Source: Streptomyces sp. NBRC 110611
GTDB lineage: Bacteria > Actinomycetota > Actinomycetes > Streptomycetales > Streptomycetaceae
Assembly: GCF_001590865.1 (NCBI RefSeq)
Contig: NZ_BBUY01000007.1
Span: forward strand, 226,829 to 290,828
Direction of reading: 5' to 3'
DNA length: 64,000 nt
Every line of letters begins with the position of its first letter. Within the stretch, counting starts at the first letter, position 1. Below are positions 38,561 through 46,860 of the stretch, piece by piece. The translations under genes and the position numbers were made by a program. The notes beneath the pieces were generated by a model. It was not told the origin of the DNA. It saw only the letters and a list, made by a program, of their open reading frames with translations, and searched no databases.

Positions 38561-39885
38561 CGTGTCGCCTCTCCCGCCGTTTCTCCGGCCGTTTCTCCCG
38601 CCGTTCCGCGTTCCGTGTCCGGTTCCGCGCCGGGCAGCGGCAGCCGGGCCGTCAGCCGCCATACGCCGTCCCGGGCGCCGGCCGTCGCCTCGCCGCCCAG
38701 CAGCCGCGCCCGTTCGGCGATCCCGTGCAGGCCCCGGCCGCCGCCCGAACGGGCCGGGGGATCCTCACCGGACAGTGGGTGGTCGCCGGGCATCGGGTTC
38801 TCCAGCAGCAGCGTCAGCTCCCGCTCGTCCCGCCGCAGACGGAGCCGTACCGGCACCGGCCCGGCGTGCCGCAGCGCGTTGCTCAGGCCCTCCTGCACGA
38901 TCCGGTACGCCTCCCGCGACACCATCGGCGGCAGGTCCGCCCACCGTCCCTCGACCGTCACCCGTACTCTCACGCCCGCCGCACGGGTCCGGTCCAGCAA
39001 CGCCTCCAGCGCATCCAGACCGGGTGCCGGTGCCGGCCGGCCGGTGTCCGTCTCCGTCTCCTCGCGCAACAGGCCCAGTACGGTGTCGAGTTCGGCGACC
39101 GCCTCCCGGGTGGTGTCCTCGATGGCGGCCAGGGCCTGCCGGACGAACTCCGGGTCCGCGTCCAGCACCCGGCGGGCCGCGCTCGCCTGCAGCGTGACCG
39201 CGCTCAGCGCATGCCCCACCGCGTCGTGCAGCTCGCGGGCCAGCCGGTTACGGGTCGCCAGATCAGCGGCCCGGTGCTCGGCGGCGGCCAGCCGGTCGGC
39301 GGGCGTGGGGCCCAGCAGCACCGGCGCGCAGCGGGCCAGCAGCGCCCCGGCCGCCCAGGCGGTGCCGACGACCAGGGCCAGCAGCCCCAGCCCGGCGAGC
39401 GGGCCGTACGCGACGGGCAGAGCGCGCATCCAGTCCGGTACGACGCCCTTCAGCGGGCCCGACAGCGGCAGCAGGATCAGTACCACGGCGGCCGGCGGCG
39501 CGGTCAGTGTCATCCCGCTGACGACCCCGCCGGCCAGCAGATGCGCCACGAACCACAGGGCGCTGCGCCGACGGGCCGCCCAGGAGAGGGCCGGCCCGTC
39601 CGCCAGCCGCTCCGCGGGCACCCCGCACAGCGACCGTACGGCCGTCGCCTCCAGCGGCCGCAGCAGCGGGAAGAGCAGCGCGGCCAGCGCGGCCGGCGGC
39701 AGGGCGCAACCGAAGGCGATGAACTGCCAGGGCGCCTCGCGCAGCGGGTCGGCACCGTCCACGAGCAAGGGGGCGGCGACCGAGGCCAGCAGGTAGAACG
39801 GCATCAGCAGGGCGCCGCCCAGGATGAGATGGGCCCAGCGGCTGCCTATCGTCCGGAGCCGCCCCCGCCGTACTCCGACGCTCAT
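38557..39885 (-). CDS. Two-component sensor histidine kinase (HisKA_3 type)
   Basis: The 442-residue product has about six membrane segments in the first 210 residues and no large extracellular domain. It then has the phospho-acceptor H-box RLARELHDAVGHALSAVTLQ and HATPase motifs EGLSNALRHAG and GGRGLHGIAERARLLGG. The C-terminus ends in the repeated tripeptide-like tail GTAGETAGETAGEATR, encoded by small tandem repeats. The start ATG 39885 lacks a clear ribosome site; a TACGCT 9 bases upstream could be a -10 for a leaderless mRNA. The frame is open further 5' without homology. Confidence 0.92.
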   Translation of the reverse strand: MSVGVRRGRLRTIGSRWAHLILGGALLMPFYLLASVAAPLLVDGADPLREAPWQFIAFGCALPPAALAALLFPLLRPLEATAVRSLCGVPAERLADGPALSWAARRRSALWFVAHLLAGGVVSGMTLTAPPAAVVLILLPLSGPLKGVVPDWMRALPVAYGPLAGLGLLALVVGTAWAAGALLARCAPVLLGPTPADRLAAAEHRAADLATRNRLARELHDAVGHALSAVTLQASAARRVLDADPEFVRQALAAIEDTTREAVAELDTVLGLLREETETDTGRPAPAPGLDALEALLDRTRAAGVRVRVTVEGRWADLPPMVSREAYRIVQEGLSNALRHAGPVPVRLRLRRDERELTLLLENPMPGDHPLSGEDPPARSGGGRGLHGIAERARLLGGEATAGARDGVWRLTARLPLPGAEPDTERGTAGETAGETAGEATR

Positions 39886-39987
39886 ATGCACAGCGTAGGC
39901 CAGGTGGGGCAGTGGCATGGGCGCGGACCCGGCACGGTACCGCCGGCCTCCGCCTCCGGCGCTGCCGGCCCGGCCCGGCCGGTGTCC

Positions 39988-40017
39988 TTGACCCGTCTGT
40001 TCGGGCAGCCATACAGT
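39988..40017 (+). promoter_or_regulatory. Vegetative promoter of the GNAT gene, leaderless
   Basis: TTGACC (39988-39993), an 18-base spacer and TACAGT (40012-40017) make a near-consensus sigma-HrdB promoter. The GTG start at 40024 is 7 bases after the -10, so transcription should start at or one base before the start codon. Confidence 0.72.
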
Positions 40018-40023
40018 CCCGGC

Positions 40024-40650
40024 GTGACGGGAATGGAGGACGAGGACGAGGACGGCGCGGCGGACACCGTCCGCGGCACGCTCACCGTCCGTGGCCCCGT
40101 CCGGGTGCGTACCGCCGACCGCGCGGACCTGGCGGCCATCGCCGCCCTGCACACCGCCGCCCGCGCCGCCCACCACCGCGCCCGTTTCCCCGGCGCCCCC
40201 TTAGACGATCCGGCCGGCCACGCCCGCCGGTACGACGCCTGGGCCCGCGCCCTGGACCACGACGACACGGCCCTGCTCTGCGCCGTCCGGAACGGCACCG
40301 TTCTCGGCGCCGCCTGCTACCTCCCCCACGGCTCAGCGGCGCGGGGGAACCACCCTCGCGCCGACCGCGCCCGCCCCACCGTCACGCTCCACCAGCTCCA
40401 CGTCGCCCCCGCCCACTGGGGCACCGGCATCGGCCGCGCCCTGCACACCTCCTGTCTCCGCCGCTGGCACACCGCCGGCTTCACGCGGGCCGTCCTGGAC
40501 GTGCGCTGGCACAACCGTCGGGCCCGCGCCTTCTACCGGCGCCTCAGCTGGCGCCCCGACCCCGACCGCCGCCCCGCCCCCGACGCCACCCACCTCACCC
40601 TCACGCTGGACCTGCCCCAGGACCGTCCACCGCCGCCCGTCGGGCGATGA
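40024..40650 (+). CDS. GNAT-family N-acetyltransferase
   Basis: The 208-residue product starts at GTG 40024. An acidic start (MEDEDEDG) precedes a GNAT domain: ACYLPHGS, the acetyl-CoA loop VAPAHWGTGIGRALHTSCL, LDVRWHNRRARAFYRRLSW. The substrate is unknown. Its end overlaps the convergent methyltransferase gene by 50 bases. Confidence 0.9.
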   Translation: MTGMEDEDEDGAADTVRGTLTVRGPVRVRTADRADLAAIAALHTAARAAHHRARFPGAPLDDPAGHARRYDAWARALDHDDTALLCAVRNGTVLGAACYLPHGSAARGNHPRADRARPTVTLHQLHVAPAHWGTGIGRALHTSCLRRWHTAGFTRAVLDVRWHNRRARAFYRRLSWRPDPDRRPAPDATHLTLTLDLPQDRPPPPVGR

Positions 40651-41281
40651 GCTGTAGCCGCTCCGCCGTCCGCCCGTTCATCGTCATCACCGAACCCCAC
40701 CGCTCCGCCACCACCGAGAAGCCCGCGGCCCGCACCAGCCCCCGCAGCCGATCCGGCGGATGGTGCCGGAACACCCCGCCGTCGGGCGTCTCGAACACCC
40801 CCGACGTCCCGTACCACTCCGCGAACCGCGCATAGCGCTCCTGGTTCAGCGGATCGCCCTGCAACGGCACATCGCTGAGGTACAGCACCCCACCGGGCCG
40901 CACCAGCCGCCCCAGCTCTGCCACGATCGCCGACTGTTCCTCGTCCCCGGGCACGCAAGTGAGCACCGCGAACAGCAGCGCCGCGTCGAAGGAGCCTTCC
41001 TCGAACGGCAGCGGAATCCCGGTCCAGCGCATCAGATCCAGCTCCGGATGCTCCCGCCGCCCCCGCGAGATCAGCGCCGCGGAGACATCCACCCCGCGCA
41101 CCTCGCGGTACCCCAGCCCGGCCAGCTCGGCGGTGAGCCTCCCGTAGCCGCAGCCGTAGTCCAGCACCCGCGCGGTCCGTGGAACGTAGGCGTCCAGAAG
41201 CTCCGGATCGAGCGGGTGGGTGAACGTCTTGGCGGCCCCGGTGGTCTCCCAGAAGCCGAGAAATCCCTGTGACGAGGTCAT
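40601..41281 (-). CDS. Class I SAM-dependent methyltransferase
   Basis: The 226-residue product has the SAM motif VLDYGCGYGRLTAEL, the second acidic strand VRGVDVS and post-I motif GSFDAALLFAVLTCV, then VRPGGVLYLSDV. It is small and cytoplasmic. The substrate cannot be told. Convergent overlap with the GNAT gene suggests that the two mRNAs pair at their 3' ends. Confidence 0.9.
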   Translation of the reverse strand: MTSSQGFLGFWETTGAAKTFTHPLDPELLDAYVPRTARVLDYGCGYGRLTAELAGLGYREVRGVDVSAALISRGRREHPELDLMRWTGIPLPFEEGSFDAALLFAVLTCVPGDEEQSAIVAELGRLVRPGGVLYLSDVPLQGDPLNQERYARFAEWYGTSGVFETPDGGVFRHHPPDRLRGLVRAAGFSVVAERWGSVMTMNGRTAERLQLIARRAAVDGPGAGPA

Positions 41282-41326
41282 GGCCGCACGGTACCGGCGG
41301 TCCCGCGGGGCGCCGGTGAGCCTCGC

Positions 41327-41527
41327 CTACCGGCGTCCTTCATGCGGGTGGTTGCGGAGTTCGATGTTCAGGTCGGAGACCTTGCTCCGGTCCTCGCGCG
41401 CTTCGGCAAGCCGGCGCTCATGTACCAGCGCAGCGCAGACGTCGCAGCTGGGGGCGGGTTCGGGCGCGGGCCGGGGGATGCCGAGGTGGACGGGTGGGGT
41501 CAAGCGCCGCGCATTCTGTTCGGGCAC
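41327..41527 (-). CDS. Small CxxC protein divergent from HTH regulator
   Basis: The 66-residue product starts at GTG 41527 behind gagaggagttgtc. It has a Pro-rich start, then CDVCAALVHERRLAEARED and SKVSDLNIELRNHPHEG. This small CxxC protein type recurs beside HTH-DUF5753/DUF397 regulator pairs in streptomycetes; I know no function. It lies divergent from the regulator at 41649, leaving a 120-base control region. Confidence 0.75.
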   Translation of the reverse strand: MPEQNARRLTPPVHLGIPRPAPEPAPSCDVCAALVHERRLAEAREDRSKVSDLNIELRNHPHEGRR

Positions 41528-41648
41528 GACAACTCCTCTCCGTAGCGATTCCGCTACCAGGAGGCCTCGGAGTGGCCTAGAGTCAGGGGCCATTCAACCT
41601 GCCACTTGTGGGCGAAAGGGCGGTGAACGTCCCCTGAATCGCAATGAG

Positions 41649-42470
41649 TTGAACCCGGACGCCTCCCCTCGGGCGGCCTACGGAGCACGCTTACGCCGTC
41701 TGCGAGAGGCGCGGAGATGGACTCAAGAGGACCTGGCCGAGCGTGCGGAATATTCCAGTGTGCATGTCTCAGCCGTCGAAAACGGCAGAAAGCCTCCAAC
41801 CCTCCGGTTCGCGCGCAGTCTGGACCGGGCCTTCGGCTTCGAGGGCACAGCGGACTCGTTCGAGCGTGAGTACCGCGAGATCAAGCAGGGCAGCCTGCTG
41901 GAGGGTTTCCCGGAGTACGTCGAGTACGAGGGCCGGGCAGTGGAGATCCGGCTCTACAACATCGGGATCATCCCCGGCCTGTTGCAGACACCGGAGTACG
42001 CACGCGTGCTGGTGGACAGCGCCGTGCGGCGGGGAGCCATCACGCCCGAGCAGGCGGAGGAACGTGTCGCGCTTCTGGCGGAGCGTCAGGCGGCACTGGA
42101 GCGGCCTCGGCCACCCATGGTGTTTGTGACCCTGGACGAAAGCTGTATTCGTCGGCCGGTCGGCGGCTCCACCGTCATGGACGCACAGTTGGCGCGGCTG
42201 GTCGAGTTCGCCGAACTGCCGAACACGCTGTTGCAGGTGGCACCGTTCGAGATAGGGGAGCGCCGCGCGCTCAACCTGCCCGTCAACCTCTTGACGCTGC
42301 CGGACCGGTCCCTGGTCTGCTACGCCGAATCTCAGGCTCAGGGAAACCTGGACCGGGAGCGTACCTCCGTGGTGCCCGTTCTGACGGAGTACCATCAATT
42401 GCAGGCCGAAGCTTTGTCGCAGGCGGCATCCGTGGCCATGATCGAGCAGGTACGAAAGGGAACCCCGTGA
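41649..42470 (+). CDS. WhiJ-like HTH regulator with DUF5753 domain
   Basis: The product has about 273 residues. The XRE-type HTH is YGARLRRLREARRWTQEDLAERAEYSSVHVSAVENGRK, then a DUF5753 domain (IPGLLQTPEYARVLV, VTLDESCIRRPVGG, VCYAESQAQGNLDRE). Many streptomycete copies act with a DUF397 partner to control development or antibiotic production, with WhiJ the model. The start is uncertain: TTG 41649 is the last one before the conserved part, and CTG 41634 is in frame. Its stop overlaps the DUF397 start (GTGA). Confidence 0.87.
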   Translation: MNPDASPRAAYGARLRRLREARRWTQEDLAERAEYSSVHVSAVENGRKPPTLRFARSLDRAFGFEGTADSFEREYREIKQGSLLEGFPEYVEYEGRAVEIRLYNIGIIPGLLQTPEYARVLVDSAVRRGAITPEQAEERVALLAERQAALERPRPPMVFVTLDESCIRRPVGGSTVMDAQLARLVEFAELPNTLLQVAPFEIGERRALNLPVNLLTLPDRSLVCYAESQAQGNLDRERTSVVPVLTEYHQLQAEALSQAASVAMIEQVRKGTP

Positions 42471-42667
42471 CGACCGAATCCCCTTGCTGGTTCAAGTCCT
42501 CCTACAGCGACAACGGCGGCGACTGCGTCGAGGCCGCCGCCAACATCCCCGGCGTCGTCCCCGTCCGTGACAGCAAGGACCCGCACGGCCCGGCGCTGGC
42601 CTTCTCCGTGTCGTCCTGGCAGACGTTCGTGGCCAGCGTCAAGGATGGCGAACTTCCCACCCGTTGA
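42467..42667 (+). CDS. DUF397 protein, partner of the HTH regulator
   Basis: The 66-residue product shows the DUF397 pattern: WFKSSYSDNGGDCVEAA, VPVRDSKDPHGPALAFS, WQTFVASVKDGE. It is coupled to the HTH gene by a 4-base overlap, as in other WhiJ-like modules where the small protein counteracts the regulator. A GC-rich hairpin follows. Confidence 0.93.
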   Translation: MTTESPCWFKSSYSDNGGDCVEAAANIPGVVPVRDSKDPHGPALAFSVSSWQTFVASVKDGELPTR

Positions 42668-42673
42668 CCCTGA

Positions 42674-42703
42674 GGGCCCGGCCGGGGGACGCCCGGGCCG
42701 GGC
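42674..42703 (+). terminator. GC-rich hairpin after the DUF397 gene
   Basis: ggcccggccggg (42674-42685) pairs with cccgggccgggcc (42691-42703) with one bulged base and a 5-base loop, 7 bases after the stop. Confidence 0.55.
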
Positions 42704-42748
42704 CGGAACATCATGGACGGGGCGGTCCGCGCCGAGCAGAGTGGGGTC

Positions 42749-43810
42749 ATGCAGCGACACGAGCCACTCGCCGGGGCCGAATTCGCGCCCGAGACCACCT
42801 ACCTGAACTCCGCCTCCAGCGGACTGCTTCCGCGCCGCAGCGCCGCCGCTCTGCGCGCGGCCCTCGACGAATCCACCTCCTACGGCACCATGGGCCGCGA
42901 CTACTTCGCCGCCGCCACCGCCTCCCGTGCCGCCTTCGCCCGCCTGCTGGGTCTGCCCGCCGAGCGGGTCGCCATCGGCAGCTCGGTCGCCGTACGGTCC
43001 GCGCTGATCGCCGCCTCGCTTCCGCCCGGCTCCGAAGTCCTCGCCCCCGAGGGCGACTTCAGCTCCCTCCTCAACCCCTTCGGCACCCACCCCGGCATCA
43101 CGCTGCGCACCGTTCCCCTGGAAGCGCTCGCCGACGCGGTGCGTCCCGGCACCGCACTGGTCGCCTTCAGCGCCGTGCAGTCGCTGGACGGCCGGATCGC
43201 CGACCTGGCCGCGGTACGGGAGGCCGCGCGGGCCCACGGGGCGCGCACCTTCGTCGACGCCACCCAGGCCGCCGGCTGGCTGCCGCTGCGCGCCGCGGAC
43301 TTCGACTACCTCGTCGCCGGCGCCTACAAGTGGCTGCTGTGCCCGCGCGGCGCGACGTTCCTGGCGTTCGGCGGCGAGGGCACGGGCGGACCGGACTGGC
43401 CGGCTCCGCTGCACGCCGGCTGGGCCGCGGGCGAGGACCCCGGCATGTCCAACTACGGCCTGATCACCCCGGCCACCACCGCCCGGCGCTTCGACGAACC
43501 GCCGGTCTTCCTCTCGTACGTCGGCGCCGAACCGTCGCTCGCCCTCATCGGGGAACTGGGCGTGGCCGCGATCCACGACCACAACACCGGGCTCGCCGCG
43601 TACTACCGCGAGGGGCTGGCCGCACGCGGTCTGACGCCGCGCCCCGCGCCCGGCTCGGCGATCGTCTCCACTCCGGGAATCGCGGACGCCGCGGGCCGGC
43701 TGGCCGAGGCGGGCGTACAGGTCTCGGTGCGTGGCGGACTGCTCCGCGCGGCCTTCCACCTCTACAACTCGACGGCCGACGTGGACCGGCTGCTGGCGCT
43801 CCTGGGGTAG
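42749..43810 (+). CDS. Class V aminotransferase (PLP-dependent)
   Basis: The product has about 353 residues. YLNSASSGLLPRRS at the N-terminus, SLDGRIADLAAV, DATQAAGWLPL and the PLP lysine in VAGAYKWLLCPRGATF are class V features of the cysteine-desulfurase-like fold. No desulfurase active cysteine loop is present, so a role in amino-acid or small-molecule metabolism is more likely. An upstream ATG (42713) is in frame. Confidence 0.88.
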   Translation: MQRHEPLAGAEFAPETTYLNSASSGLLPRRSAAALRAALDESTSYGTMGRDYFAAATASRAAFARLLGLPAERVAIGSSVAVRSALIAASLPPGSEVLAPEGDFSSLLNPFGTHPGITLRTVPLEALADAVRPGTALVAFSAVQSLDGRIADLAAVREAARAHGARTFVDATQAAGWLPLRAADFDYLVAGAYKWLLCPRGATFLAFGGEGTGGPDWPAPLHAGWAAGEDPGMSNYGLITPATTARRFDEPPVFLSYVGAEPSLALIGELGVAAIHDHNTGLAAYYREGLAARGLTPRPAPGSAIVSTPGIADAAGRLAEAGVQVSVRGGLLRAAFHLYNSTADVDRLLALLG

Positions 43811-43833
43811 CCGGCCTCAGATCTCCCCGCGCC

Positions 43834-45144
43834 TCAGATCTCCCCGCGCACCATCCGCATCAGCCGGTGCAGCACCGCCCCGTCGCTCACCCGCAGGCCG
43901 TCGTGCTCCCATTCGTTGGTCACCCACACCCGCAGCCCGCGGATGGTCTCGGCGGTGCGCAGCGCGTGCGCGGTGTCGACGTACATGTCGTCGAAGTACA
44001 CCGCCGCGGCGGCCGGCACCTCATTGGCCGCCAGCCGCCCGGCGTCGTACAGGTCCGGCCAGTCCGTCCGCTCCGCCAGCGCCTGCGCGGTCTCCTTCAG
44101 CGGGCGGAGCGCCGGATCGGTGTCGAACAGCCACGGGTACATCATCTCGCCGGTGAAGTACACCGGCCCGTCGCCCGCCAGCGCCACGTCCACGTCGAAG
44201 GCCGCGAACTCGGACCTGAGCCGCTGGGCCGCCCAGCCGGTGGGCCCCGGGTCCACCGAGCGCTGTCCGTAGAGCGACTCGTGCAGCACCGCGAACAACG
44301 GGGCGGCGGCGTGGGAGAGATGGTCCTGTACGGAGTGCAGGAAGGTGTCCGCCGGTTCGGGCCCGGCCGCACCTGTCACCCAGGCCTCGGCCACCAGGTG
44401 GTGCAGGGTGTGCGAACCGGCTCCGCTGCCCAGCATCAGGCCCAGGGCCTGGAACGCCTCGGCGGTCAGCAGTCCGCCGCCCGGCAGCCGTACGGTGTGC
44501 TCGCGCAGGTGCTCCGCTATCCGCCGCACCGCCGCCACGTCCTGCGGATAGCGGGCGTAGTGCGCCGCGTTCTTGCGGGCGACCCGCGGATACGCCGCCC
44601 GGTAGACATCCTCGGCGGTCGCCGTCAGCCCCGGCAGACCGCCGGTGACATACGCCGCCGACAGCCCCTCGGGGGCGTGCGAAAGGTAGGAGACCGTGCA
44701 GAACCCGCCGAAGCTCTGGCCCAGTACGCTCCACGGGCCGCCGTCCGGGACCAGCCGGCGGCGGAACAGCTCGGCGTCCCGCACGATCGAGTCGGCCCGG
44801 AAGTGCGCCAGATACGCGGCCTGCCGCTCCGGTCCGCCGCGCAGCGGCAGGGTCTGGCGGTTCGCGGGGGTCGAGCGTCCGGTACCGCGCTGGTCGAGCA
44901 GCAGCACCCGGTGGTCCTCCAGCGCCCGCTTCAGCCAGGACTCCTGCCCCACCGGACGCGGGGAGGGGAACCCGGGGCCGCCCTGAAGGAACAGCAGCCA
45001 GGGCAGTTCCTCGTCCTCCCGGCCCGCGGCCACCGCCTCCCGGCCGTACACCGTCAGCCGCTCACCGCCCGGATCGTCGTGATCCAGCGGCACCTCCAGC
45101 ACATGGTCGGTCAGTACCACCCCGGGCAGCCGGTCGACAGCCAT
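43834..45144 (-). CDS. Alpha/beta hydrolase, proline iminopeptidase-like
   Basis: The 436-residue product starts at ATG 45144, just behind gaggag. It has FLQGGPGFPSPRP (oxyanion HGGPG-type loop), LLLDQRGTGRSTP, nucleophile Ser in VLGQSFGGFCTVSYLS, and the C-terminal His in VTNEWEHDGLRVSDG. This is the S33 peptidase pattern. It probably trims N-terminal proline or small peptides. A frame extends further 5' without homology. Confidence 0.9.
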   Translation of the reverse strand: MAVDRLPGVVLTDHVLEVPLDHDDPGGERLTVYGREAVAAGREDEELPWLLFLQGGPGFPSPRPVGQESWLKRALEDHRVLLLDQRGTGRSTPANRQTLPLRGGPERQAAYLAHFRADSIVRDAELFRRRLVPDGGPWSVLGQSFGGFCTVSYLSHAPEGLSAAYVTGGLPGLTATAEDVYRAAYPRVARKNAAHYARYPQDVAAVRRIAEHLREHTVRLPGGGLLTAEAFQALGLMLGSGAGSHTLHHLVAEAWVTGAAGPEPADTFLHSVQDHLSHAAAPLFAVLHESLYGQRSVDPGPTGWAAQRLRSEFAAFDVDVALAGDGPVYFTGEMMYPWLFDTDPALRPLKETAQALAERTDWPDLYDAGRLAANEVPAAAAVYFDDMYVDTAHALRTAETIRGLRVWVTNEWEHDGLRVSDGAVLHRLMRMVRGEI

Positions 45145-45224
45145 GACTCCTCGAACCCTCCTCGCACGACAGGGCGCGGCCGCCACACGGACCCTGCCGT
45201 GCGCGGCCGCGCCATCTGTACGAC

Positions 45225-45248
45225 CCGGCCCCTGGTGCCGGGGGCCGG
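45225..45248 (-). terminator. Hairpin behind ectD
   Basis: ccggcccc (45225-45232) and ggggccgg (45241-45248) are complementary around an 8-base loop, 3 bases beyond the ectD stop on the - strand. The stem is short, so it is a modest candidate for the end of the ect operon. Confidence 0.5.
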
Positions 45249-45251
45249 ACC

Positions 45252-46151
45252 TCACCTCACCGGACTGAAGTCCCGCGCGCCGATGAACGCCGGACGCCGG
45301 ACCGGAGCCGCGAACGGCTCCACCGCCGCATTCTCCACGCTGTTGAAGACGAGGAAAACGTTGCTGCGCGGGTACGGCGTGATGTTGTCGCCCGAGCCGT
45401 GCATCGCGTTGCAGTCGAACCAGGTCGCCGAACCGGCCTCACCCGTGAACAGCCGGATGCCGTACTCCGAAGCCAGCCGGGTGAGCGCCTCGTCCGACGG
45501 GGTGCCCGCGTCCTGCATCTGCAGCGACTTCTTGTAGTTGTCCTTGGGCGTGGCACCCGCGCAGCCCAGGAACGTCCGGTGCGAGCCCGGCATGATCATG
45601 AGCCCGCCGTTGCTGTCGTAGTTCCTGGTGAGCGCGATCGACACCGACACGGTGCGCATGTTCGGCAGACCGTCCTCCGCGTGCCAGGTCTCGAAGTCCG
45701 AGTGCCAGTAGAACCCGCTCGCACCGAAACCCGGCTTCACATTGATCCGGGACTGGTGGACGTAGACGTCCGAGCCCAGGATCTGCCGCGCCCGTCCGGC
45801 GACGCGCGGATCGGCGGCCAGCTCGGCGAACACCTCGCTGATCCGGTGCACCTCGAAGAGCGAGCGGATCTCCTTCGAGCGCGGCTCCACGATGGCGCGC
45901 TCGTTCTCCCGCATCGCGGGATCGTTGATCAGCCGCTCCAGCTCGGCACGGTAGACGGCCACCTCGTCCGGGCTGATGAGCTGGTCGACCGTCAGGAACC
46001 CGTCCCGTTCGAACCCCGCCAGCTCCTCGGCGGATACCGGCCCCGCCGCGCCCGGCTCGGACCACACCACGGGGTCCTTGCGCTCGATGAGCACCTCTTC
46101 GGTGCCCCGGGTCGGATACAGGTCGGCGGTGCGCTCGGGTGCGGTGGTCAT
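45252..46151 (-). CDS. ectD: Ectoine hydroxylase
   Basis: The 299-residue 2-oxoglutarate/Fe(II) dioxygenase has metal ligands H150 and D152 (FYWHSDFETWH) and H251 (CNAMHGSGDN). The EctD signature region covers residues 140-157. It converts ectoine to 5-hydroxyectoine. It is the last gene of the ectABCD operon, 195 bases after ectC. Confidence 0.97.
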   Translation of the reverse strand: MTTAPERTADLYPTRGTEEVLIERKDPVVWSEPGAAGPVSAEELAGFERDGFLTVDQLISPDEVAVYRAELERLINDPAMRENERAIVEPRSKEIRSLFEVHRISEVFAELAADPRVAGRARQILGSDVYVHQSRINVKPGFGASGFYWHSDFETWHAEDGLPNMRTVSVSIALTRNYDSNGGLMIMPGSHRTFLGCAGATPKDNYKKSLQMQDAGTPSDEALTRLASEYGIRLFTGEAGSATWFDCNAMHGSGDNITPYPRSNVFLVFNSVENAAVEPFAAPVRRPAFIGARDFSPVR

Positions 46152-46346
46152 GTGCTGCCTTCCTCTCCTCTCGTACGGAATCTGGCGTACGCGATCGATG
46201 CGTGAGGTGTGCGGTCTGTGCTGTCTGGTGCCTTTCTCAGCTGCCGGACGGGGCTGGGGGTCCCCCGGCGGTAGCTGGGGGAGGGCGACGGTCCGGACCG
46301 CTCGGACCGGCCGCAGGGTGCGGGCCGGTCCGAGGGTGCGGGCCGG

Positions 46347-46772
46347 TCAGGCGGTCCGGACCGGCTCGGGCTCCGTGTCCGGCTCGGTCAGCAGGGGGTA
46401 TACCCCGTTCTCGTCGTGGTCCTCGCGACCGGTGACCGGCGGGTTGAAGACGCAGAGGCAGCGGAAGTCCTTCTTGATCCGCATGGTGTGCTTCTCGTGC
46501 CCGTCGAGCAGGTACATCACGCCGGGCGTGATGGTGTGCTTCTCGCCGGTCTCGTCGTTGGTCAGCTCGGCCTCGCCCTCGGTGCAGACGACGGCCTCGA
46601 TGTGGTTGGCGTACCACATGGAGGTCTCGGTGCCCGCGTAGAGCACGGTCTCGTGCAGCGAGAAGCCGACGCGCTCCTTGGCGAGGACGATGCGCTTGCT
46701 CTCCCACGTGCCGGACTTGGCCTTGACATGGCGGTCGGTGCCTTCGATGTCCTGGAAGGATCGGACGATCAC
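46347..46772 (-). CDS. ectC: L-ectoine synthase
   Basis: The 141-residue cupin protein has IVRSFQDIEGTDRHVKAKSGTWESKR, WYANHIEAVVCTEGEAEL and PGVMYLLDGHEKHTMR with metal ligands. It cyclises N-gamma-acetyl-diaminobutyrate to ectoine. The GTG start lies 88 bases after ectB. The 195-base gap to ectD contains a gctgggggtcccccgg-type dispersed inverted repeat. Confidence 0.97.
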   Translation of the reverse strand: MIVRSFQDIEGTDRHVKAKSGTWESKRIVLAKERVGFSLHETVLYAGTETSMWYANHIEAVVCTEGEAELTNDETGEKHTITPGVMYLLDGHEKHTMRIKKDFRCLCVFNPPVTGREDHDENGVYPLLTEPDTEPEPVRTA

Positions 46773-46860
46773 GGTGAGTCGGTGCCTTTCTGTGAAACGG
46801 TGGGGAGCTGTGCGGTGCGCCCCGGAGCCCTTTCCGCTCCAGCGGCGCCGCCTGCGCGGC

